Source: a bacterium TMED144 (GTDB lineage Bacteria; Fidelibacterota; Marinisomatia; Marinisomatales; TCS55). From it: a DNA stretch of 8,117 nt. A model generated the notes under the pieces. It was not told the origin of the DNA, did not search any database, and saw only the letters and a list, made by a program, of their open reading frames with translations. Both the position numbers and the translations under genes were made by a program. Positions 1 through 6,375 of the stretch are shown here, piece by piece (position 1 is the stretch's first letter; the number at the start of each line of letters is the position of its first letter). The DNA lies in the NCBI GenBank assembly GCA_002170005.2, contig NHGT02000011.1:168497-176613 (forward strand). The letters run 5' to 3'.

Positions 1-866
1 AAGATCTGTACCTTTCAAATTCAAATGTTAGAAAAAACTTTGAAATTGCGAATGATATTATGGGTTTTGACTTTAAAAAAATCATTTTCAATGGCCCTGC
101 CGAAGTATTGAAAAAAACAATTTATACCCAGCCTGCTATTTATTTGATTAGCGTTATAATAGCCAAAATATTAATCAAAAAGGGAATCAACCCACAATGT
201 GCCGCTGGACATAGTTTGGGCGAATATTCTGCTCTCACAATAGCTAATGCTTTTGATTTTGAATCGGGTTTTGAGCTAGTTAAGTTAAGATCTGAAGCAA
301 TGCAATCATCATGCGAAGAAGAAGATGGAACGATGGCTGCTGTTTTAGGATTGGATGATGCAACCGTAGAACAAATTTGCAATGACTGTGATTCTGGAAT
401 AGTTGTTGCCGCAAATTTTAATTGTAAAGGCCAAGTAGTTATTTCTGGAGAATCAAATTTAATAAATGAAATATCTCAAAAACTAAAAGAAGCTGGCGCT
501 AAAAAGATAATAGAAATCAACGTTGGTGGAGCTTTTCATTCACCATTAATGACTTCTGCAAAAGAAAAACTAAAGAAAAAATTAAACCAAACTACTTTAA
601 ATGATTCAACAATACCTGTATATTCAAATTGTACTGCAAAATCCGTGACAAAAAAAAATGATATCCTTGATTCATTAATAAATCAGATTGATAACCCTGT
701 TTATTGGCATCAGTCAATTACAAACATTAAATATGATGGATTTAATAATTTTATTGAGGTTGGTCCTGGAAAAGTTCTACAAACATTATGTAAAAGAATT
801 GATTCTACATTGTCAATATCGGGCGTAGAATCAGTTCATCAAATTAATGAATTAACAAATGTTTAA
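1..866 (+). CDS. fabD: Malonyl-CoA:ACP transacylase FabD (5' partial)
   Basis: Transfers the malonyl group from malonyl-CoA to acyl carrier protein, supplying the extender unit for type II fatty acid synthesis in the cytoplasm. The frame is open from base 3 to the TAA at 864-866. The ATG at 60 is internal, because the 19 codons before it (DLYLSNSNVRKNFEIANDI) align with the segment that follows the N-terminal GQGSQ motif in FabD. About 20 residues, including that motif, are therefore outside the window. Visible landmarks: the nucleophile motif GHSLGEYSAL with Ser at 213-215, the malonate-binding Arg at 288-290 (KLRSEAMQ), the catalytic His at 537-539 (GGAFHSPLM), and the C-terminal EVGPGKVL. 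Length is normal (about 310 residues when complete). The gene overlaps fabG by 8 bp and is followed by acpP and fabF, the classic fab order. The family call is certain; only the true start is unseen. Confidence 0.96.
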   Translation, partial: DLYLSNSNVRKNFEIANDIMGFDFKKIIFNGPAEVLKKTIYTQPAIYLISVIIAKILIKKGINPQCAAGHSLGEYSALTIANAFDFESGFELVKLRSEAMQSSCEEEDGTMAAVLGLDDATVEQICNDCDSGIVVAANFNCKGQVVISGESNLINEISQKLKEAGAKKIIEINVGGAFHSPLMTSAKEKLKKKLNQTTLNDSTIPVYSNCTAKSVTKKNDILDSLINQIDNPVYWHQSITNIKYDGFNNFIEVGPGKVLQTLCKRIDSTLSISGVESVHQINELTNV

Positions 867-1605
867 TCTGAATAACAAAGTTGCCATTGTTACTGGAGCA
901 TCGCAGGGCATAGGTAAAGAAATATCTTTATCATTGGCTAAAAAAGGTGCTAAAGTTATCTGCATTAGTAGGAATGAAGAAGCTTTAAAATCTGTTGTTA
1001 GGGATATAAAAAAATTAAATGGTGAGGGCTCATACGCTATATGTGATGTTACCAATATAAAAAATGTACAAAAAACTGTTGAAGAAATAATTTTAAAACA
1101 CTCAAGAATAGACATTTTAGTAAATAATGCTGGAATTACACAAGATTCATTATTATTACGAATGTCAGAACAAAATTGGGATTCAGTTATAAATACAAAT
1201 TTAAAAGGTTCATTTAACTTTATTAAAACAGTTTCGAAAAATATGATTAAATCAAAAAGCGGTAAAATAATCAATATTTCCTCAATTGTTGGTTTAACTG
1301 GCAACGCTGGTCAAGCAAATTATGCTGCATCAAAAGCTGGATTAATTGGATTGACAAAATCTGCTGCAAAGGAACTTGCAGTGAGAAATATCCAAGTTAA
1401 TTGCTTGGCTCCGGGATATATTTCAACCGAGATGACTGATAAATTATCAGAGGGTGTAAAAGAAAACTTATTAAAGCAAATTCCATTAAATAGAATCGGT
1501 AATCCTGATGACATTTCAAATGCGGTAATATTTTTATGCGCAAATGAAACATCATATATAACCGGCCAAACTATTACTATAGATGGTGGAATGGTAATGA
1601 ATTAA
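859..1605 (+). CDS. fabG: 3-oxoacyl-[acyl-carrier-protein] reductase FabG
   Basis: NADPH-dependent reductase of the fatty acid elongation cycle, converting 3-oxoacyl-ACP to 3-hydroxyacyl-ACP; family members are tetramers. At 248 residues it is a full-length classical short-chain dehydrogenase. Visible motifs: the cofactor loop TGASQGIG (residues 12-19), the acidic CDVT (62-65), NNAG (89-92), Asn114, and the catalytic Ser142-Tyr155-Lys159, with QANYAASKAG around the Tyr. The C-terminal ITGQTITIDGG is the usual FabG tail. The start MFNLNNKVAIVTGAS is typical of FabG and overlaps the end of fabD by 8 bp. No Shine-Dalgarno site precedes it, so it is probably translated by coupling to fabD. Short-chain dehydrogenases are easily mis-assigned, but the position between fabD and acpP makes FabG secure. 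Confidence 0.96.
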   Translation: MFNLNNKVAIVTGASQGIGKEISLSLAKKGAKVICISRNEEALKSVVRDIKKLNGEGSYAICDVTNIKNVQKTVEEIILKHSRIDILVNNAGITQDSLLLRMSEQNWDSVINTNLKGSFNFIKTVSKNMIKSKSGKIINISSIVGLTGNAGQANYAASKAGLIGLTKSAAKELAVRNIQVNCLAPGYISTEMTDKLSEGVKENLLKQIPLNRIGNPDDISNAVIFLCANETSYITGQTITIDGGMVMN

Positions 1606-1607
1606 AC

Positions 1608-1614
1608 AAAGGAG
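1608..1614 (+). promoter_or_regulatory. Strong Shine-Dalgarno site for acpP
   Basis: AAAGGAG lies 5 nt before the acpP ATG at 1620, in the 14-bp gap after fabG. It is the only near-perfect ribosome binding site in the plus-strand cluster. The starts of fabG, fabF and rnc have none. This is consistent with acyl carrier protein being needed in excess over the enzymes around it. Confidence 0.85.
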
Positions 1615-1619
1615 ATAAA

Positions 1620-1850
1620 ATGTCTACATTTGACAAAGTAAAAGAGGTAATAATTGATAAACTTGGTATTGAGGATAGCAAGATTCAATCTAAATCATCG
1701 TTTGTTGATGATTTAGGAGCAGATTCTTTAGACACAGTTGAGCTTATTATGCAACTTGAAGAAGAATTTGGAATTGAAATTCCTGATGAAGATGCAGAAA
1801 AAATTACAACCGTTCAAGCAGCTGTGGACTATATTGAACAAAATAAATAA
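1620..1850 (+). CDS. acpP: Acyl carrier protein
   Basis: Small acidic cytoplasmic carrier of growing acyl chains in type II fatty acid synthesis. It needs a 4'-phosphopantetheine arm added by a holo-ACP synthase that is not in this window. The 76 residues match the usual 75-80. The attachment serine is Ser36 in DDLGADSLDTVEL, followed by the acidic recognition helix II (IMQLEEEFGIEIPDEDAEKI) and the C-terminal TVQAAVDYI helix. The start is fixed by the AAAGGAG site 5 nt upstream. The TAA stop is immediately followed by the ATG of fabF in the same reading frame with no base between. Position and sequence make this the housekeeping ACP rather than a polyketide carrier. Confidence 0.97.
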   Translation: MSTFDKVKEVIIDKLGIEDSKIQSKSSFVDDLGADSLDTVELIMQLEEEFGIEIPDEDAEKITTVQAAVDYIEQNK

Positions 1851-3095
1851 ATGACAAAACGAAGAGTTGTTGTAACCGGTCTGGGAGTCCTATCCCCTAA
1901 TGGAAATTCCATTGGAGATTACTGGGATAGTCTCTCTAATGGTGTAAGCGGAATAAAAGAAATATCCAGTTTTGATGCCTCTGGTTTAAGTGTCAGGATT
2001 GCTGGGGAGTTAGACGGCTTCAATCCTAATGAACATTTTGATAGAAAAGAACTTAAAAAACTTGATCTTTTTACTATTTACCATATCGTATCTTCAAGAG
2101 AGGCTATTGAACAATCCAGTTTTAAGAAAAATAATATTGAGTACGATAGAGTTGGAGTAATTATCGGATCAGGTATTGGCGGTATTCAAACACTTGAACA
2201 GCAAGCAAAAATTTATAATGAAAGAGGACAGAGAAGGGTTTCTCCCTTTTTTGTTCCAAGAATGATAGCTAATATAGCAGCAGGTAATTTGGCAATTGAA
2301 TTTGGCCTCAAAGGCCCTAATCATACAGTAATTTCTGCTTGCGCTTCTGGTACCGATGCCATTGGATGCGCAGCGAGAACCATTCAATATGGAGATGCAG
2401 ATATAATGGTAACAGGGGGAACTGAAGCAAGCATAACTGGATTAACTATATCTGGTTTCGCAAATATCAGAGCGCTATCTACACAAAATGATAATCCCTC
2501 TAAAGCTAGCAAACCCTTTGACAAAGATAGAGATGGGTTTGTTTTATCAGAAGGTTCAGCAACGATTATATTAGAAGAATTAGAGCATGCTAAAAAAAGG
2601 GGAGCTAAAATCATTGCTGAATTTGCAGGCTATGGATCAACAGATGATGCATATCATGTTACTCAACCATCAGAAGGAGGAGTAGGAGCAATAAAAGCGA
2701 TGTCAAATGCATTAAAAGATTCAAACTTAAATACTGGCGACATAGACTATATTAACGCTCACGGAACCTCAACCCCTTTTAATGATAAAACTGAAAGTTC
2801 TGCTATAAAAAGTCTTTTTTCTGATCATTCTAAGAATCTAAAAATTAGCTCTACAAAATCAATGATTGGTCATTCATTAGGCGCAAGTGGTGCGTTAGAA
2901 GCAGTAGCTTCTATATTAGCTATTCAAAACAATGAAATTCCTCCAACTATAAACTACAAAACACCAGATCCAGATTGCGATTTAAACTATGTTCCAAATA
3001 TATCGATTAAACAAAATATAAATGCTGTAATGTCAAATTCTTTTGGGTTCGGAGGGCACAATGGGGTGATAATTTTTAAAAAATGGATTGATTGA
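1851..3095 (+). CDS. fabF: Beta-ketoacyl-ACP synthase II FabF
   Basis: Condenses malonyl-ACP with acyl-ACP, releasing CO2, in each elongation round; FabF-type enzymes are thiolase-fold homodimers. The 414 residues compare with about 412 in E. coli. The Cys-His-His triad is complete: Cys164 (VISACASGTDAIG), His304 (NAHGTSTPFND) and His341 (STKSMIGHSLGASGA), with the conserved Lys336 before the last. The C-terminal NSFGFGGHNG loop (396-404) is also intact. The start MTKRRVVVTGLGVLSP is typical. The ATG abuts the acpP stop and has no Shine-Dalgarno site, so translation is probably coupled to acpP. The TGA stop is followed at once by an in-frame TAA. FabB is the main alternative, but length, motifs and location after acpP favour FabF. 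Confidence 0.96.
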   Translation: MTKRRVVVTGLGVLSPNGNSIGDYWDSLSNGVSGIKEISSFDASGLSVRIAGELDGFNPNEHFDRKELKKLDLFTIYHIVSSREAIEQSSFKKNNIEYDRVGVIIGSGIGGIQTLEQQAKIYNERGQRRVSPFFVPRMIANIAAGNLAIEFGLKGPNHTVISACASGTDAIGCAARTIQYGDADIMVTGGTEASITGLTISGFANIRALSTQNDNPSKASKPFDKDRDGFVLSEGSATIILEELEHAKKRGAKIIAEFAGYGSTDDAYHVTQPSEGGVGAIKAMSNALKDSNLNTGDIDYINAHGTSTPFNDKTESSAIKSLFSDHSKNLKISSTKSMIGHSLGASGALEAVASILAIQNNEIPPTINYKTPDPDCDLNYVPNISIKQNINAVMSNSFGFGGHNGVIIFKKWID

Positions 3096-3098
3096 TAA

Positions 3099-3806
3099 TT
3101 GATTATTAATAGATTTTTTAAAAATATATTTTATAGGTATGATAGCGAAATTGAAAAAATTATAAACTACAACTTTAAAAACAAACATTATTTATCTCAA
3201 GCTCTAACGCATAAATCCATTTCCAACAACCCTGGTAAAAGCTACGAAAGATTAGAATTTTTAGGAGATGCTGTAATAGATATAATAGTTAGTGAAAAAC
3301 TCATGAATGAATATCCGGAGTGCGATGAAGGAATTCTAACTCAGAAAAGGTCAGCACTAGTACAAAAATCATTCCTTTCTTATGTTGGAAAATTCTTAAA
3401 TATTCTAAATTATATTAAAATTGAAGACAATGTTGATTTATCTCAAGAAAAGATCGCAGACAAACAGTATGCAAATCTTTTTGAAGCTTTAGTTGGTGCA
3501 ATTTATCTTGATAGTGGGTTTGAAAATTCAAAATTGTTTGTTGCTAATACATTATGGAAAAACAGAGAAAAGGCCTGGAGTTCTACCAATTATAAGGGTC
3601 AATTAATTGAAATCTGTCACATTAGACAACTATCAAATCCAATTTTTCAAGTTTCCAATGTAACTGGGCCTGACCATCAAAAACTATTTGAAGTTAATGT
3701 GTTAATTGGCAAAAAAAGGTATCGTAGTGGTATCGGAAGTAGTAAAAAAACAGCTGAACAACAAGCGGCAGAATATGCCATTGAAAGCTTAACGATTAAT
3801 CATTAA
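3099..3806 (+). CDS. rnc: Ribonuclease III
   Basis: Double-strand-specific endoribonuclease that processes rRNA precursors and structured or antisense RNAs as a homodimer. The 235 residues comprise an RNase III domain (about 18-160) and a double-stranded RNA-binding domain (about 165-232, KGQLIEICH to the AEQQAAEYAIESL helix). The signature YERLEFLGDAVID gives Glu50, Glu53 and Asp57. The second metal-site motif reads YANLFEALVGAIYLD, so Glu129 is present but the position of E. coli Asp114 is Asn126. An in-frame TAA at 3096-3098 lies directly before the TTG at 3099. No ATG or GTG occurs in frame until residue 69, beyond the catalytic signature, so TTG is almost certainly the start. There is no Shine-Dalgarno site and expression is probably coupled to fabF 3 bp upstream. 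The 3' end overlaps the convergent nuclease gene by 11 bp. Confidence 0.95.
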   Translation: MIINRFFKNIFYRYDSEIEKIINYNFKNKHYLSQALTHKSISNNPGKSYERLEFLGDAVIDIIVSEKLMNEYPECDEGILTQKRSALVQKSFLSYVGKFLNILNYIKIEDNVDLSQEKIADKQYANLFEALVGAIYLDSGFENSKLFVANTLWKNREKAWSSTNYKGQLIEICHIRQLSNPIFQVSNVTGPDHQKLFEVNVLIGKKRYRSGIGSSKKTAEQQAAEYAIESLTINH

Positions 3807-4344
3807 AAAATTTAATTTTATCTCTTAATTTAGCTGCAATTTCATAATCTTCTCGATCTATAGCTTTCTGTAATTGATTTTCAAGAGACTCTATTTTTGT
3901 ACTTTGTATAATATTTTGATCATCATCTAAAATTGCTAATTGATTTTTATTAATTTTACAAAGTAAATGTTCGTTGACAAAAATTGGACATTGCAGTTTT
4001 AATGCTAAAATAATTGCATCACTTGGTCTAGAATCAATATGTTTTTCAATTAAGCTTGGTGAAACAATGTTTATAGTTGAAAAGAAAATGTCTTCTTCGC
4101 ACCTTTCAATAGTAACATTTTTTAAATTTAAACCCACGCCTTGCAAAGCATTTATTAGCAAATCATGAGTTAAAGGCCTTTGGGTATCAATAGATTCCAT
4201 AGCAATGGCAATAGAGTGCGCTTCATAGGAGCCTAACATTATTGGCAATCTTCTATTCCCATTGATTTCTTTTAAAACAACTGCATAGCTCTTGTTTGAA
4301 CGATAATATGAGATTTTGCTGACTAGAAATTCTACTAACTTCAT
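3796..4344 (-). CDS. Bifunctional nuclease family protein (DUF151) with UVR domain
   Basis: Residues 1-135 form a DUF151 bifunctional nuclease domain; family members have been reported to cut both RNA and DNA. Conserved stretches are GNRRLPIMLGSYEAHSIAIAME (29-50, written here as landmarks RRLPI and GSYEA), RPLTHDLL (56-63), DSRPSDAI (104-111) and PIFVNEHLL (120-128). Residues about 150-180 form a UVR domain (LENQLQKAIDREDYEIAAKLRDKI), the small helical hairpin also found in UvrB, UvrC and ClpC/McsA that mediates protein contacts. This DUF151-UVR pairing is, from memory, common in the Bacteroidota/FCB group. The start MKLVEF matches the usual N-terminus. It is the last gene of the minus-strand string, 30 bp after the isomerase, with its own good promoter candidate and no Shine-Dalgarno site. 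Its stop lies inside rnc. The physiological role is not known from sequence; a nucleic-acid stress or repair function is inference. Confidence 0.9.
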   Translation of the reverse strand: MKLVEFLVSKISYYRSNKSYAVVLKEINGNRRLPIMLGSYEAHSIAIAMESIDTQRPLTHDLLINALQGVGLNLKNVTIERCEEDIFFSTINIVSPSLIEKHIDSRPSDAIILALKLQCPIFVNEHLLCKINKNQLAILDDDQNIIQSTKIESLENQLQKAIDREDYEIAAKLRDKIKFFND

Positions 4345-4350
4345 ACATTA

Positions 4351-4378
4351 ATTATAATTAAAAAAAAAATTTTATCAA
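4351..4378 (-). promoter_or_regulatory. Candidate sigma70-type promoter of the bifunctional nuclease gene
   Basis: On the minus strand a TTGATA box (4378-4373, 5 of 6 matches to TTGACA) is followed after 16 bp by a perfect TATAAT (4356-4351). Six bases then separate TATAAT from the ATG at 4344, so the expected start point is the A of the start codon. That would give a leaderless message, in keeping with the absence of a ribosome binding site. The -35 box overlaps the stop codon of the isomerase gene. The background is very AT-rich, which raises the odds of a chance match, and Bacteroidota use a different promoter consensus. The call is moderate. Confidence 0.5.
4360..4369 (-). repeat. T10 homopolymer inside the promoter spacer
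   Basis: Ten consecutive T on the minus strand (A on the plus strand) lie between the candidate -35 and -10 boxes of the nuclease gene. Such tracts are prone to slippage, and a change of one base would alter the spacer from 16 to 15 or 17 bp. In some bacteria, homopolymers in this position switch surface genes on and off. Whether this tract varies cannot be seen from one sequence. Confidence 0.8.
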
Positions 4379-5415
4379 ATACTTTCGCTTAATTTATTTT
4401 TTAATAAGTCTATTTTTTTAACAGGTGTTGGATCTGTTTTATGAAAAATTGCACACCAGTAACTTAACCAATCTCCAAAATGAATAAATTTCAAATCTCT
4501 TTCAATGCCTGTATCACCATTCATTTCAATAAAATGTTGATTTGAACTAAAATTTTTAATTAATGAATTGGTCTGATTCATCCTGAGAATATTTCTTTTG
4601 TGATTATCTTTATCTACTAACCAGATGATAGATATTTTTTTTAAAAGCTGGCTATTGTTCTCCCATCCAACTATTTCATTGTGGTTCATCTCAGGAATAA
4701 CATTAGAAAAAGCCAACATTTTTGAATTTTCATTTAATTGACCTTTCCATCTTCGAGCTATGATCGATGTAGTATTGTCTTGAGAATATATTATTGGAAA
4801 AGTATTAAAAATATGATTAGCTAAATTATAAGTGGGGTTATCATCATTGTCTTGTGAAAATAGATTTCTTGATTCATATAACCCAGCCAAGGAATTTTTT
4901 AATTTTTCCAAAATTTCTTTATTAATTATCCCTATTTTTATTAATAAGTATATTATTGGAACAAAAGAAAATGCCAAAGCAGCTCTCGGCTGCAATCCTT
5001 TAGGTACTTTTATAAAATCAAGATTGTTTTCATTAGATAAATCTTTTAAAAATCCTCCTGTAGAGATAGAAATAATTTTGGAATTTTTATTTTTAGCATC
5101 ATCAAAAGAGCTCAATGTTTCTTCAGTGTTCCCAGAATATGATGAGCAAATAACTAGTGAATTCTCGTCAACCCAGCTCGGCAAATTATAATTTCTAGAA
5201 ACAGTTATTGGTATATTCTTACTTGAGGATAATAGAAGTCGAACTACATCACCTCCAATAGCTGAGCCACCCATGCCTGCAATAACCACTCTATTTATGG
5301 AACTATAATTATTATTAAGTAAAATTTTTTCTCCAATTGCAAAAGCAGATTCTATATTGCTTGAGAAATCATAAATTGATTTATACATATTGCTTCTATC
5401 TAAGCTATTAGTCAT
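4375..5415 (-). CDS. Bifunctional phosphoglucose/phosphomannose isomerase
   Basis: Predicted to interconvert fructose-6-phosphate with glucose-6-phosphate and with mannose-6-phosphate. The 346 residues form two SIS (sugar isomerase) domains, about 38-170 and 195-340. Motifs: GMGGSAIGGD (47-56), SYSGNTEETL (92-101, phosphate-binding loop), KGLQPRAALAF (139-149, with the conserved Arg144), RWKGQLNEN (222-230), PEMNHNEIVGW (241-251) and the DPTPVKKIDLLK tail (328-339). By analogy with the Pyrobaculum enzyme, Glu229 is the likely base and His245 the ring-opening residue. This short form is typical of archaea and some bacteria and is unrelated in length to the ~550-residue standard Pgi. It follows the prenyl synthase by 6 bp in the same frame and forms a pathway pair with the phosphomannomutase two genes upstream. 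Dual specificity is inferred from the family, not shown here. Confidence 0.91.
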   Translation of the reverse strand: MTNSLDRSNMYKSIYDFSSNIESAFAIGEKILLNNNYSSINRVVIAGMGGSAIGGDVVRLLLSSSKNIPITVSRNYNLPSWVDENSLVICSSYSGNTEETLSSFDDAKNKNSKIISISTGGFLKDLSNENNLDFIKVPKGLQPRAALAFSFVPIIYLLIKIGIINKEILEKLKNSLAGLYESRNLFSQDNDDNPTYNLANHIFNTFPIIYSQDNTTSIIARRWKGQLNENSKMLAFSNVIPEMNHNEIVGWENNSQLLKKISIIWLVDKDNHKRNILRMNQTNSLIKNFSSNQHFIEMNGDTGIERDLKFIHFGDWLSYWCAIFHKTDPTPVKKIDLLKNKLSESI

Positions 5416-5421
5416 TTTTTG

Positions 5422-6375
5422 TTAATATCTCCTATTTAAAATGTAGTTTGAAAAGTCGTCTAAGAAGTTATTTTCAGAGGACTTGACAAATTCAATGCTT
5501 TTACTTGTTTTATTTATATAGTATTCAACAAGTTTTTTTATTTCATGGTCTATTCTGTTTTCCAAAAAAAAATTTTTGTAGCCTTGTAAATCTGTTTTTT
5601 TTGAATTGAGCCTGATCCATTCTTTTTCGTTCATATTTCTAGCTAGGATTGTCATTGCTGTTTGCTTTCCAGAATGAATATCGCTTCCAAGACTTTTACC
5701 CATCAACTCTGGCTCTCCAAAGATTTCTAGATAATCATCTTGAATTTGAAAAGCCAAACCAAGATTTACACCAAAAGAATAGAGCGTGGTACGAATATCT
5801 ATTTCCTGCTCTGAAACTATAGCGCCCAATTCAGAACATAAACCAAGCAATGAACCTGTCTTTTTAGCAATCATGTCTAAATATTTATCCATTGATATAG
5901 AAGTATCATTTTCAAATTCTTTGTCGAGTGCTTGCCCCTCACAAACTGATAATGATATTTCATTTAATCTACTGTAGGTGTTTTTATCAAGACTATTTAT
6001 AGCTAGTTGAGCTAAAGTAAAGATTGCGTCACCAGATAAAATTGCAGTTGAGATATCCCATTTTTTATGAAGTGATGGCTTGCCATGCCTAATATCATCA
6101 TCATCCATAATATCATCATGAATTAAAGTAAAGATATGTAATAATTCAACTGCAACAGCAGCCTTCATTAGATCGCTCACATTTGCATTAAATAGCTTGC
6201 CTGATAAAAAAACTAATATTGGACGCAGTCTTTTTCCAGAATTATTTATAGAATATTTAATTGGATCATAAAGGTATTTTGGTTCACTCTTTACTAAAAT
6301 TTTTTTTAATGATCTGTTAATTTCACTTTTTAAAAAACTTATCTCTTTATGAAAATCATCATTATCATTCTTCAA
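5422..6375 (-). CDS. Polyprenyl diphosphate synthase, probably geranylgeranyl diphosphate synthase
   Basis: Trans-prenyltransferase that joins isopentenyl diphosphate units to an allylic primer, feeding quinone, carotenoid or lipid-carrier synthesis. The 317 residues show GKRLRP (47-52, pyrophosphate binding), the first Asp-rich motif HDDIMDDDD (86-94), GQALD (147-151), KTG (172-174), the second motif QIQDDYLE (211-217) and SGKQT (235-239). The first motif has two residues between the Asp groups, unlike the four of typical bacterial FPP synthases. Phe82 sits five residues before it, the position where an aromatic limits chain length to about C20 in archaeal GGPP synthases. The second motif is DDxxE, not DDxxD. 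The start is TTG at 6375: an in-frame TAA lies two codons upstream, GGAG lies 9 nt before, and no other start codon occurs until Met70. The gene overlaps the mutase gene by 11 bp. C15 or longer products cannot be excluded. Confidence 0.9.
   Translation of the reverse strand: MKNDNDDFHKEISFLKSEINRSLKKILVKSEPKYLYDPIKYSINNSGKRLRPILVFLSGKLFNANVSDLMKAAVAVELLHIFTLIHDDIMDDDDIRHGKPSLHKKWDISTAILSGDAIFTLAQLAINSLDKNTYSRLNEISLSVCEGQALDKEFENDTSISMDKYLDMIAKKTGSLLGLCSELGAIVSEQEIDIRTTLYSFGVNLGLAFQIQDDYLEIFGEPELMGKSLGSDIHSGKQTAMTILARNMNEKEWIRLNSKKTDLQGYKNFFLENRIDHEIKKLVEYYINKTSKSIEFVKSSENNFLDDFSNYILNRRY
5429..5433 (-). promoter_or_regulatory. Shine-Dalgarno-like site for the isomerase gene
   Basis: AGGAG on the minus strand lies inside the last codons of the prenyl synthase gene, 13 nt before the ATG at 5415. 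The spacing is longer than ideal, but no closer site or better start exists: an in-frame TAA (the stop of the upstream gene) lies only two codons before this ATG. Confidence 0.55.
6090..6119 (-). repeat. 12-bp direct repeat within the first Asp-rich motif
   Basis: TAATATCATCAT (plus-strand reading) occurs at 6090-6101 and again at 6108-6119, an 18-bp period that keeps frame. On the coding strand it gives the duplicated Asp-Asp-Ile flanking the catalytic DDxxD of the prenyl synthase. It may be a small in-frame duplication or simply the result of repeated Asp codons. Confidence 0.4.

Noticed and set aside
60..62. ATG at 60 as the start of fabD
   Set aside because: The frame stays open to base 3 and the upstream codons align with FabD between the GQGSQ motif and the GFD segment, so the true start is left of the window.
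852..1304. 150-codon minus-strand open frame opposite fabG
   Set aside because: It lies wholly opposite a clear FabG with complete motifs and has no recognisable domain; it is a shadow of the real gene.
3099..3806. rnc as a pseudogene because of the Asp-to-Asn change and non-ATG start
   Set aside because: The frame is intact over both domains, all other catalytic residues are present, and Asn at that site is remembered from FCB relatives.
3802..3816. ATTAAA-AAA-TTTAAT inverted repeat at the rnc end as a terminator
   Set aside because: The six-pair stem is all A-T with a three-base loop, too weak to call an intrinsic terminator in this AT-rich sequence.
4360..4374. T10 run after the isomerase stop as an intrinsic terminator
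   Set aside because: No G+C-containing hairpin precedes it on the minus strand; the promoter reading explains the segment better, although a weak terminator is not excluded.
4832..5191. 119-codon plus-strand open frame opposite the isomerase
   Set aside because: It is antisense to conserved SIS motifs, has no recognisable domain and no ribosome binding signal that I can see.
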